Shown here piece by piece: positions 16,503 to 24,363 of a stretch of 64,000 bases of DNA. The translations under genes were made by a program, and so were the position numbers. Where the stretch lies: the NCBI GenBank assembly GCA_036500605.1, contig DASYBU010000002.1, positions 351,131 to 415,130 of the forward strand, given 5' to 3'. Below the pieces are notes generated by a model. The model had not been told where the DNA came from, searched no databases, and saw nothing but the letters and a program-made list of their open reading frames with translations. This stretch comes from JAFALK01 sp036500605 (lineage in GTDB: Bacteria > Pseudomonadota > Gammaproteobacteria > Burkholderiales > Burkholderiaceae_C). Each line of letters begins with the position of its first letter. The stretch's first letter is position 1.

Positions 16503-17387
16503 ATGGAGCTGCTGCGCATCGACAACATCACGTGCGAGGTCGGCGAGAGCCCGATTTGGTCCAGCGCGGAACAAGCCTGGTACTGGGTCGATATCGCCGG
16601 CCGGACCCTGTGGCGGTATCAGCCGAGTAGCGACGCGTTGCGCAGCTGGCAAACCCCTGAAATGGTCGCGTGCCTTGCGCTTGCGGCCGATGGTGGAATG
16701 ATTGCCGGCATGGAAAGCGGCATCTTCCGGCTCGCGCTCGGCACAAGCGAGCAAGCCGAGGCAAGCAAGCTGACCTCCGTCGAGCACGCACGCGATCACA
16801 TGCGCTTTAACGACGGACGCTGTGATCGCCAAGGGCGCTTTTGGAGCGGCACCATGTTCATGGATACGGCGCAGGCCAGCGCGGTGGGTCGCTTGTATCG
16901 TTTCAATGGCGCGCGAGGTGCCCTGTCCCCAATGATCGGGGGCTTGATCGTGCAAAACGGCCTCGCCTGGTCACCCGACGGGCGCACCATGTACCTTTCG
17001 GATTCGCATCCTACGCGACGCCTGATCTGGGAGTTCGACTTCGACCCCGATGACGGCGTGCCCACCCATCGCCGGATTTTCGTGGACATGCACCAGCACC
17101 CGCCGGGTCGTCCGGATGGTGCGGCCATCGACGTCGATGGCTGTTACTGGATCTGCGCCAATGACGGCGGGGCGGTGCTGCGGTTCACGCCGCAGGGCAG
17201 GCTGGACCGCTCGCTCTCCGTGCCGATGGCCAAGCCCTCAATGTGCGCCTTTGGGGGGCCAGGCCTCGATGTCTTGCTCGTGACGTCGATTGGTGCCAAT
17301 CGACATGCCGGAGACCCCTGGGCCGGCGCCGTTCTGGCACTGCGTCCCGGAGTGCAAGGCATGCCCGAATCACTGTTTCGCTCGTGA
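16503..17387 (+). CDS. SMP-30/gluconolactonase family lactonase (aldarolactonase)
   Basis: A 294-residue beta-propeller lactonase. The divalent-metal ligands of the family are in place: E15 (CEVGESPIW), N103 (RFNDGRCD), N152 (QNGLAWSPDG) and D205 (RPDGAAID). It probably opens the glucaro- or galactaro-lactone formed by uronate dehydrogenase, feeding glucarate dehydratase. I start it at the ATG at 16503; a TTG at 16497 overlaps the previous stop and is also possible. It belongs to the kdgD unit and is convergent with udh. Confidence 0.85.
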   Translation: MELLRIDNITCEVGESPIWSSAEQAWYWVDIAGRTLWRYQPSSDALRSWQTPEMVACLALAADGGMIAGMESGIFRLALGTSEQAEASKLTSVEHARDHMRFNDGRCDRQGRFWSGTMFMDTAQASAVGRLYRFNGARGALSPMIGGLIVQNGLAWSPDGRTMYLSDSHPTRRLIWEFDFDPDDGVPTHRRIFVDMHQHPPGRPDGAAIDVDGCYWICANDGGAVLRFTPQGRLDRSLSVPMAKPSMCAFGGPGLDVLLVTSIGANRHAGDPWAGAVLALRPGVQGMPESLFRS

Positions 17388-17456
17388 TCGCAGGCATCTG
17401 AGCAACTTCGCTCAGTTCGCCCGAGACCAAGGCCCGGGCCAAACCGGAATTCGGCC

Positions 17457-18263
17457 TCAGTATCGAGGGCCGTCGGTGATGAAAGGCCCCCCCTGGTAGA
17501 TGGCCGCCAGGTCATTCGGGTCGGGCCGTACCGCGGTCGGCGGGAACAGATGAGCATGTTCGCGTGAGCTGTCGCTTGGCTGGTAGCCCAAGTGTGCGGC
17601 CTCGCGGTTGTCCCACCAGGAAGCCGCGTTATCGGAAGTCCCAAATGCGATCGTATGGTCGACCCTCGGCGTGAACAGACTGCAACGCACCAGTTCGATC
17701 AGATCGTCGTAGCTCAGGTAGGTGGTCATCATCCGAGACGTCTTCGGTTTCGAATAGCTGGAGCCAATTCGCAAACACACGGTCTCGATGCCAAAGCGAT
17801 CGTAGTAATAGCGGGACAGTGCTTCCCCGAAGCACTTCGACAGGCCATAGAAGCCATCAGGGCGCAGCGGCATGGACGCATTCACCCGCTCGGAGGTCCG
17901 GTAAAAGCCTACCGTATGGCTGGAACTGGCGTAAATCACGCGCTTGACGCCGGCCTGGTGGACGGCTGCGTACAAGTTGTAGACGCCCAGAATATTGGCC
18001 TGCATGATGGGCTCGAAGCGATCGTCGGTCGAGATGCCGCCGAAGTGCAGGACAGCGTCCACACCCTCGACGAGAGCGCGTACGCCGGCACCATCGGCCA
18101 GATCGCACTGCATCACCTCCTCGCCTTCTAGTGCCTGGCCCAACTCGGCAATATCACTGATACGAACGATCTCTGCCCAGGGTTTGATGGCGTCGCGCAG
18201 AATTTTGCCGACGCCACCGGCCGCTCCGGTCAGCAGCAGACGTTGAAACGGTTTTGAAGTCAT
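17457..18263 (-). CDS. udh: NAD-dependent uronate dehydrogenase
   Basis: A 268-residue extended short-chain dehydrogenase (EC 1.1.1.203) that oxidises D-glucuronate or D-galacturonate to the 1,5-lactone. The N-terminal nucleotide motif is LLLTGAAGGVGK (residues 9-20). The catalytic triad is Ser in YASSSHTVG (about S113-115), Y139 and K143 in FYGLSK. HFGGIS and the SWWDNREAAHLGYQP tail are typical of Udh. It follows gudD by 22 bases in one minus-strand unit. Its presence implies a uronate, not the unsaturated-uronate product KDG, as the pathway entry. Confidence 0.92.
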   Translation of the reverse strand: MTSKPFQRLLLTGAAGGVGKILRDAIKPWAEIVRISDIAELGQALEGEEVMQCDLADGAGVRALVEGVDAVLHFGGISTDDRFEPIMQANILGVYNLYAAVHQAGVKRVIYASSSHTVGFYRTSERVNASMPLRPDGFYGLSKCFGEALSRYYYDRFGIETVCLRIGSSYSKPKTSRMMTTYLSYDDLIELVRCSLFTPRVDHTIAFGTSDNAASWWDNREAAHLGYQPSDSSREHAHLFPPTAVRPDPNDLAAIYQGGPFITDGPRY

Positions 18264-18285
18264 GTTGTGCTTGTGTCGGCGCCTC

Positions 18286-19638
18286 TCAGCGCAAAAGGCA
18301 GGGACGCTTGTTATTGAAAGTCCAGCCAGGGATCAAATACTGCATCGCGACCGCGTCGTCGCGAGCCCCTGCTCCCATTGATCGATACACCTGGTGCGCC
18401 AGCTCCAACTGCTGCAGGTCGATCTCGATGCCCAGTCCCGGTCTGTTTGGCACGCTCACTTGCCCGCCTCGGATCTGGTAGGGCTCCTTGGTCAGGCGCT
18501 GCCCGTCCTGCCAAATCCAGTGGGTGTCAATAGCGGTAACTTTGCCCGGCGCAGCCGCACCAACATGAGTGAACATGGCCAAAGAAATGTCGAAGTGATT
18601 GTTCGAGTGCGAGCCCCAGGTCAAGCCAAACATCTGACACAACTGGGCGACGCGAACCGACCCCTGCATGGTCCAGAAATGCGGATCAGCCAGCGGGATG
18701 TCGACTGATTGCAACTGAATCGAATGAGCCATCTGGCGCCAATCGGTCGCAACCATATTGGTGGCAGTCAGCATGCCGGTTTCGCGCCGGAATTCGGCCA
18801 TCACCTCGCGGCCCGAAAAGCCGTTCTCTGCGCCGCAAGGGTCTTCCGCGTATGCGAGCACATCATGCTTGTCGCGGCAGACACGGATCGCTTCAGCGAG
18901 CGACCAGCCGCCGTTCGGATCGAGTGTGATGCGCGCCTGCGGAAAGCGTTCATGCAGGGCGGTGACCGCATCCATTTCCGCATCGGGTGACAAGACCCCG
19001 CCCTTGAGCTTGAAGTCGTTGAAGCCGTAGCGCGCCTGCGCGGCCTCGGCCAATCGGACCACATCCTCCGAGCTCAAGGCTTCCATGTTGCGTCGACGGC
19101 ACCACGGATCGTCACTTCGGCTTTCATCCCGATAGGGCAGGTCGGTGCGATGGCGGTCCCCGATGAAGAACAGGTAACCCAGCATGTCGACTTTGTCCCG
19201 CTGCTGGCCCTCGCCGAGCAGGGCCGCCACGGGCACTCCGAGATGCTGCCCGAGCAGGTCGAGCAATGCCGACTCAATAGCCGTGACTGCGTGGATAGCG
19301 ACGCGCAGATCGAAGGTCTGGAACCCGCGACCGCCGCCGTCGCGGTCGGCGAAAGCACTGCGCATGCGATTCAGAATGGCATTCCAGGCGCCGATCGGCT
19401 GGCCAATCAACAGCGGACGCGCGTCCTCAAGCACTTGGCGGATGTTCTCGCCGCCGGGAACTTCGCCGAGGCCTGTATGGCCGGCGTTGTCCGTCACCAG
19501 CACGATATTGCGAGTGAACAGCGGGCCGTGGGCGCCACTCAGATTCAGCAGCATGCTGTCCTGCCCGGCTACCGGGACCACGCGCAGCTCGGAAATCGTT
19601 GGACCGGCTCCCATGGCGCTCAGAAAGGAATCATTCAT
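18286..19638 (-). CDS. gudD: Glucarate dehydratase
   Basis: A 450-residue enolase-superfamily enzyme (EC 4.2.1.40) that converts D-glucarate to 5-keto-4-deoxyglucarate, the KdgD substrate. Family residues are present: K210 and K212 in FKLKGG, metal ligands D240 (LDPNGGW), E265 (YAEDPCG) and N294 (ATNMV), D318, and the catalytic H344 in WGSHSNNHF. The size equals that of E. coli GudD. It is the first gene of the gudD-udh unit, preceded by a regulon operator, and is divergent from the second gntR gene. Confidence 0.95.
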   Translation of the reverse strand: MNDSFLSAMGAGPTISELRVVPVAGQDSMLLNLSGAHGPLFTRNIVLVTDNAGHTGLGEVPGGENIRQVLEDARPLLIGQPIGAWNAILNRMRSAFADRDGGGRGFQTFDLRVAIHAVTAIESALLDLLGQHLGVPVAALLGEGQQRDKVDMLGYLFFIGDRHRTDLPYRDESRSDDPWCRRRNMEALSSEDVVRLAEAAQARYGFNDFKLKGGVLSPDAEMDAVTALHERFPQARITLDPNGGWSLAEAIRVCRDKHDVLAYAEDPCGAENGFSGREVMAEFRRETGMLTATNMVATDWRQMAHSIQLQSVDIPLADPHFWTMQGSVRVAQLCQMFGLTWGSHSNNHFDISLAMFTHVGAAAPGKVTAIDTHWIWQDGQRLTKEPYQIRGGQVSVPNRPGLGIEIDLQQLELAHQVYRSMGAGARDDAVAMQYLIPGWTFNNKRPCLLR

Positions 19639-19673
19639 TGGAGTCTCGTGCTGTATTTGAGATTGCTTGCATG

Positions 19674-19695
19674 TTATCGGTCATCATATGACATG
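19674..19695 (-). promoter_or_regulatory. Regulon operator between gudD and the second gntR
   Basis: On the minus strand the site reads CATGTCATATGATGACCGATAA. It contains TATGATGACCGATAA, matching the 4555 site (TACGATGACCGATAA) except for one base. The left half, ATGTCATATGATGAC, is close to palindromic, which suits a GntR dimer. It could control both divergent genes. Confidence 0.7.
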
Positions 19696-19749
19696 GAGTA
19701 TAGTGAGCCGCAGATCTTTACGGTCAATGGACTGTGACCAGGAGCGTGT

Positions 19750-20469
19750 ATGACCCTTATTGTTCCCGGCGACGTCTTGCGCCGCCGCCCGCACACGCTG
19801 GCCCAGAGTCTCACGCTCGACTTGAGCGCACGCATTCGCAGCCAGGGACTGCCGACGGGCGCCAAGCTGCCGAGCGAGACCGAGCTCATGGAGGCCTATA
19901 GCGTCAGCCGAGCTGTGGTGCGCGAAGCCATCACCCAGCTTCAGGCAGCGCGCCTGGTCGAGACGCGGCATGGCATCGGAACCTTTGTGCTGTCGCCGCC
20001 CGCGCCGGGGTTTTGGGAGATCGACCCCGCGACGGAGCTCACGCTCAAGGACGTTCTCGCCGTGTTGGAATTGCGGGTAAGTCTTGAAACCGAGGCGGCA
20101 GCTCTGGCCGCGCAGCGCCGAAGCGACGTGCAACTCCAGGGCTTGCGCATCGCCCTGGACCATTTGAATGCCTGCAGCTCTGCCGGCGAGCCCGCTGACG
20201 CTGATGCGGGCTTCCATCTCTCGATAGCCGTTGCTGCCGGCAATCCTAATTTTCATCGCGTCCTGGATCATTTGGGCACGCACATCATTCCCCGTGCCCG
20301 CCTTAGCCTGGAGCGCCTGACGCCTGCGGACCTGCAACGCGTCAGTCAGGAACACGAGGAAATCTTCAGTGCAATCGCTCGCAGCGACGCTGACGCCGCA
20401 AGGGCTGCCATGCGTACTCACCTGAGCAATAGCCGGGAGCGGCTGTTGCGATCGCAACGCATCGGATAA
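19750..20469 (+). CDS. GntR family regulator, FadR/FCD subfamily 2
   Basis: A 239-residue paralogue of the regulator at 14550. The winged helix shows AKLPSETELMEAYSVSRAVVREAITQLQ-type sequence and RHGIGTFVLSPP. The FCD domain has VLAVLELRVSLETEAAALAAQ, DAGFHLSIAVAAGN, EHEEIFSAI and MRTHLSNSRERLL. The recognition helices of the two proteins are nearly the same (VSR-x-VVREAI-x-LQA), so they may bind the same operators with different ligands. It is divergent from gudD, 111 bases away, with an operator in between. Confidence 0.9.
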   Translation: MTLIVPGDVLRRRPHTLAQSLTLDLSARIRSQGLPTGAKLPSETELMEAYSVSRAVVREAITQLQAARLVETRHGIGTFVLSPPAPGFWEIDPATELTLKDVLAVLELRVSLETEAAALAAQRRSDVQLQGLRIALDHLNACSSAGEPADADAGFHLSIAVAAGNPNFHRVLDHLGTHIIPRARLSLERLTPADLQRVSQEHEEIFSAIARSDADAARAAMRTHLSNSRERLLRSQRIG

Positions 20470-20749
20470 CACGACTCCCCTGTCTCAATACTCCAAGCGA
20501 CTCGGCCGGAGGACGCTTGAATCGGTCGAGCTCTGCCCTGCCGCACTTGCATTTGCATTTGGCAGACCCGAATGCGGCCATCCGTGGGCGATATTTCTCC
20601 ACGCGCAGCCGCTTTTTAGGCGATTTGGCAACGACACAGGTGCAACTCCTACGTTGTCAGACGTCTGGTCACTTCTTAAGATGCTGCAGGGGTGGAACCA
20701 GACCGAGCAAGGCGAGGCCCCCTTCAGATCAATTCTTTGGAGGAGACAT

Positions 20750-22309
20750 ATGAACATCCAGCGATTCAACCGGGAAGCCACATTGCGCGGCGGCCTGCTG
20801 GCAATTCTTTTGGTGGCGGCCGGTCTGGGGGGGTGTGGCGGCGGCGATAACCTCCATATTCCGCCCCCGACGGCCACCGTCGCCATTGCATCGACTGTTG
20901 TCGCCGCGAATGCGGCGATCACCCCGTTCGCGCCTGTTACGGCGGGCAGCGGCATGCAGCCCTACACCTATGGTGTTTCCCCGGCTCTGCCGTCTGGCTT
21001 GAGCTTGGACACCAGCACCGGCATCATCAGCGGCACGCCCGCCCTCGCACAGGCGCAGGCCACCTACACGGTAGGCGTTACGGATTCGCAGAACGTATCA
21101 GCCAGCAATACTTTCACGCTGACCATTACGCCCGCTTTGACTGCGGCAACGGCGGTGGCCACCACGGTCGCTTCGACAAACGTTGCAATCACGCCGTTCA
21201 CGCCGATCACCGCTGCCAACGGAACGGCGCCGTACACCTACAGCGTTGCTCCCGCCCTGCCGGCGGGGCTGTCCATGAGCAACAGCACTGGCGCCATCAG
21301 CGGCGCACCAACCGTGGGGCTATCGCAGACCACGTTCACCGTCACGGTCAAGGACGCCAAGGCGGTCACGGCAAGCAGCACGTTCGCGCTCACTGTGATC
21401 GTGCCCGCCGCCCCGTTGACGGCCACCGCCAACGCGGCGGCCCCCACGACACTGCCCGTGGGCTTGCCGCTCACGCCGTTCACGCCCGTCACTGGCGCCG
21501 GTGGCACTGCACCGCTGACCTACACCGCCAGCCCCGCTCTGCCGGCAGGCCTGATCATGGATGGCACGACCGGCGTTGTCAGCGGCACGCCATCCACGGC
21601 TTCTGCGCAGACGACCTACACGGTGACGGTCACCGACACTGCGGCCAAGAGCGCCAGCGGCACGTTCAACCTGACCGTGCAGGCCGGCCAGTTCGCGGCA
21701 GCGGCCGTTGCGCCGACGATCGCCATCGGTCCCAACGCGACGCTGGCCTCTGTCATGCCGGTGATTGCTACCGGTGGCACGCCGCCCTATACGTATACGC
21801 TTGGTGGCGCGGCCCCCGCGCTGTCCATGACGGGCCTGACCTACGACTCCGCCACGGGCACCCTCGGCGGCACGACTGCAGCCGTCGTCGCGTCGGCCAC
21901 ATACACCGTGACGGTCACAGATGCGACCTCGGCAGTCGCCACCAGCGGCTTTCAGGTGACGAATCTCCCGAGCGGGTACCTGCTCTTCAATGGCCAGACT
22001 TGGATGGTGCCCGACGCCACGAAGACCTACTCGCACGCTGACGCCCTAACGGTTTGCGCGGGCACCATAAACGGCACGTCGGGTTGGCACCTGCCGACCG
22101 CTGCAGAGATGCAGGCGATGTTGACGGCGCAGGCGGCCTTGGTCACCAGCAATGGCTTCCTGAAGGGCGTAGGCTGGCCGGTCAGCAGTTCCTTCTATTG
22201 GTCTGCAGATCCTGGTACGGGAGCGAATTTCTACTACGTGAACTTCGGCACGAATTCCACCAAGGCGGTCGCAGGGACCAACCTGTACTACGTCACTTGT
22301 GCCAAGTAG
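20750..22309 (+). CDS. Lipoprotein with four putative Ig (He_PIG) repeats and a DUF1566-like C-terminus
   Basis: A 519-residue surface-type protein. The signal peptide ends in a lipobox-like LGGCGGGDN (about residues 26-34). Four repeats of about 85-90 residues follow (about 38-400). Each has 'TPF-P(V/I)T', 'G--PYTY', 'PALP-GL', 'TG-ISGTP' and 'TYTVTVTD', the pattern of putative-Ig domains of cell-surface proteins. The last 115 residues (FNGQTWMVPD, WHLPTAAEM, FYWSADPG) resemble the DUF1566/Lcl domain. Start chosen at 20750 behind a strong GGAGGAG. Its function is probably adhesive or surface binding. It has its own terminator and no regulon operator. Confidence 0.8.
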   Translation: MNIQRFNREATLRGGLLAILLVAAGLGGCGGGDNLHIPPPTATVAIASTVVAANAAITPFAPVTAGSGMQPYTYGVSPALPSGLSLDTSTGIISGTPALAQAQATYTVGVTDSQNVSASNTFTLTITPALTAATAVATTVASTNVAITPFTPITAANGTAPYTYSVAPALPAGLSMSNSTGAISGAPTVGLSQTTFTVTVKDAKAVTASSTFALTVIVPAAPLTATANAAAPTTLPVGLPLTPFTPVTGAGGTAPLTYTASPALPAGLIMDGTTGVVSGTPSTASAQTTYTVTVTDTAAKSASGTFNLTVQAGQFAAAAVAPTIAIGPNATLASVMPVIATGGTPPYTYTLGGAAPALSMTGLTYDSATGTLGGTTAAVVASATYTVTVTDATSAVATSGFQVTNLPSGYLLFNGQTWMVPDATKTYSHADALTVCAGTINGTSGWHLPTAAEMQAMLTAQAALVTSNGFLKGVGWPVSSSFYWSADPGTGANFYYVNFGTNSTKAVAGTNLYYVTCAK

Positions 22310-22326
22310 GCAGTACGCAGCGAAAT

Positions 22327-22351
22327 GGAAAAGGGGCTTGGCCCCTTTTCC
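22327..22351 (+). terminator. Strong terminator after the Ig-repeat lipoprotein
   Basis: GGAAAAGGGGC, loop TTG and GCCCCTTTTCC form a perfect 11-bp stem 17 bases after the stop codon. The A-rich left arm and T-rich right arm make it suitable for either direction. Confidence 0.8.
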
Positions 22352-22701
22352 AGTCCGTTCGTCCTGCGTGGCATCAGGAGCCTTGCGCGCAGTTTCGCGA
22401 GCGGCTCTTCGTTGGTGTTTTGGTGGCCGTGGACATGAGAATCTCCTTCAAGGGCTGCGTGGTTGGGCTAGAGGAATGCCTGGCGGTGAGTCCTACCCTG
22501 CAAGCGGATGCTGGCCGACACGCGTACTCCAGAAGTGGGTCTAAGCTTCGGCTGTCGGTTCCCTGACGCGTCGTAGGCAACAAGACGACGACCTCCAAGG
22601 CGACCTTTGAGACCCGGAACCGACCAGAGCCGCCTTCAAGGCGCTGGCTCTGGCTGGAACGCCCGAGGAAGGCGCGCCAAGCACCGTGAGGCGGAGAAGC
22701 G
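22352..22701. other. Gene-free stretch before the CYTH-CHAD gene
   Basis: I found no gene with a credible start and codon pattern here. One structured spot is visible: CAGAGCC (22625-22631) with GGCTCTG (22646-22652), enclosing the smaller stem GCCTT/AAGGC. It has no T-run, so it may be a leader structure for the next gene. Confidence 0.45.
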
Positions 22702-24213
22702 ATGTTCGAGACTGAACTGAAACTGGCCATTCCTGCTGATCGCCTGGAGCGCGTTGCGGCACAGGCGCGCCGCGGAAGCCAGCGGGTGGCGCTGAAGGCG
22801 ATCTACTTCGACACACAGGATCTGCGCTTGAGCGTGGCACACACATCGCTGCGGCTGCGGCGCGAAGGCAAGGACTGGGCCCAGACTGCCAAAGCGCCCG
22901 GCGGCAACGCGGCGCGGCGCAAGGAGCACAACGTTCCGCGCGCGGCCGAGCCGGGCCGCGACGAGCCCAGGCTGGATCTTTCCTTGCATGACGGCACGCC
23001 GGCCGGCAAGGCTCTTCACAAGGTGTTGGACAAGATTCCGGACAAGGCCCCGGCAGACGCGTCCCTCCACGAGATATTCCGCACCGAGGTGATCCGCCAT
23101 CGCCGCACCGTCAACACGCTGGGCGCGCGCGTCGAGGTCGCGCTCGACGAGGGCGAGCTCGTCGCGAACGGCGGCCGGCAGGCGATTCGCGAGATCGAGT
23201 TCGAGCTGAAGGCCGGGCCGGCGGCGGCCCTGTTCGCGCTGGCGCGGCGCTGGGTGGCGCGTCACGGCCTGTGGTTCGAGTCCCGTTCCAAGGCGGAGCG
23301 CGGCGCCTGGCTGTCGCGCGGCGAAGCCGGCGGCCCGCCGCGCAAGGCCAAGGTCGACAAGCTGAAAGACGTTCGCGCCGCCAGCAACGAGCACGAGTTG
23401 CTGCGCGCGCTGGTGGCAGCGGCCTTGCGCCAGGCGCTGGCCAACGCCAGCGAGGTGGCGGCCGGGCGCGAAACCGCCGACCATGTACACCAGCTGCGGG
23501 TGGGCCTGCGCCGGCTGCGCACCGCGCTGCGTGCCTTCGGCCAAGCGGCGCCGAAACTACTGGCCTGCGAGCCCGCCATCGCGAAGGTGTTCCGCGCGCT
23601 GGGCCGGTGGCGCGATGCCGGCGTGACCCGGGAAGCCATCGCGTCGACCTTGCACGCGGCCGGCGCGCCGGCGCTGGACCTGCCGCCCTCCGCCGATGAA
23701 CGGCTCTCGCCGACGAAGCTGGTGCGCGGCCCCGCGTTCCAGGCCGCCTTGCTGGACCTGATGGAGTTCGCCCTGGACGAGCCGGCCCGGGGCGGCGCCG
23801 CGAGCCCAGGCCCGTCCTTCGGCCGCGAGCTGGACGAGCTGCTTCGCAAACGCCTGTCCAGGCTGCACCGGCAGCTCAGGCCTGCGGGGCAACGCTTCGA
23901 GCAATTGGCGCAGGACGACCAGCACCGCGTGCGCAAGCGCCTGAAGCGGCTGCGTTACCTGGCCGAATTCCTCGCGCCGCGCTACAAGCATGCAGCGGTC
24001 AAGCGCTATCTCGCCGGGCTGGAGCCGGCGCAGGACGCGCTGGGCGCGCACAACGATACGGTCGTGGCGCTGGCGCGCTATCGCAAGCTGGCCGCGTCCG
24101 ATCCGAATGCCGGCTTCGCGGTCGGCTGGCTCACCGCCCGGCTCGACCAGACCGCCAGCGAGAGCCGCCAGGCCTTGAAGCGGATCGAGAGTGCCGAGCC
24201 TTTCTGGCAGTGA
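22702..24213 (+). CDS. CYTH-CHAD domain protein (inorganic triphosphatase-like)
   Basis: A 503-residue cytoplasmic protein. The CYTH tunnel domain (about residues 1-205) starts with the ExExK motif ETELK (residues 3-7) and continues with IYFDT, SLRLRREG and IEFELKAG. This is the fold of inorganic triphosphatases and adenylate cyclase 2. The CHAD helical domain (about 218-490) carries conserved histidines and basic helices (VHQLRVGLRRLRTALRAF; HRVRKRLKRLRYLAEFL; AHNDTVVALARY) that bind polyphosphate. Proteins with this pair are usually triphosphatases tied to polyphosphate metabolism. The ATG at 22702 follows a GGCGGAG. Confidence 0.9.
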   Translation: MFETELKLAIPADRLERVAAQARRGSQRVALKAIYFDTQDLRLSVAHTSLRLRREGKDWAQTAKAPGGNAARRKEHNVPRAAEPGRDEPRLDLSLHDGTPAGKALHKVLDKIPDKAPADASLHEIFRTEVIRHRRTVNTLGARVEVALDEGELVANGGRQAIREIEFELKAGPAAALFALARRWVARHGLWFESRSKAERGAWLSRGEAGGPPRKAKVDKLKDVRAASNEHELLRALVAAALRQALANASEVAAGRETADHVHQLRVGLRRLRTALRAFGQAAPKLLACEPAIAKVFRALGRWRDAGVTREAIASTLHAAGAPALDLPPSADERLSPTKLVRGPAFQAALLDLMEFALDEPARGGAASPGPSFGRELDELLRKRLSRLHRQLRPAGQRFEQLAQDDQHRVRKRLKRLRYLAEFLAPRYKHAAVKRYLAGLEPAQDALGAHNDTVVALARYRKLAASDPNAGFAVGWLTARLDQTASESRQALKRIESAEPFWQ

Positions 24214-24363
24214 AGCGCCGTGGGACATGAGCGCAGGTGCGGGGCAAGCGGCATGCCTCCGGCCCTCGGGGCAATCCCTCTTCGCCAGAGGAGGGAACGG
24301 ACGCGTGGGACCCACGCAATGTGATCTACTGAATGTCTTTTTCAAGGCGGTCAGGGGAGAGCT

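Noticed and set aside
24303..24317. Palindrome GCGTGGG-A-CCCACGC before the hybrid kinase gene
   Set aside because: It is short, GC-rich and has no second copy or T-run. I could not distinguish an operator from chance.
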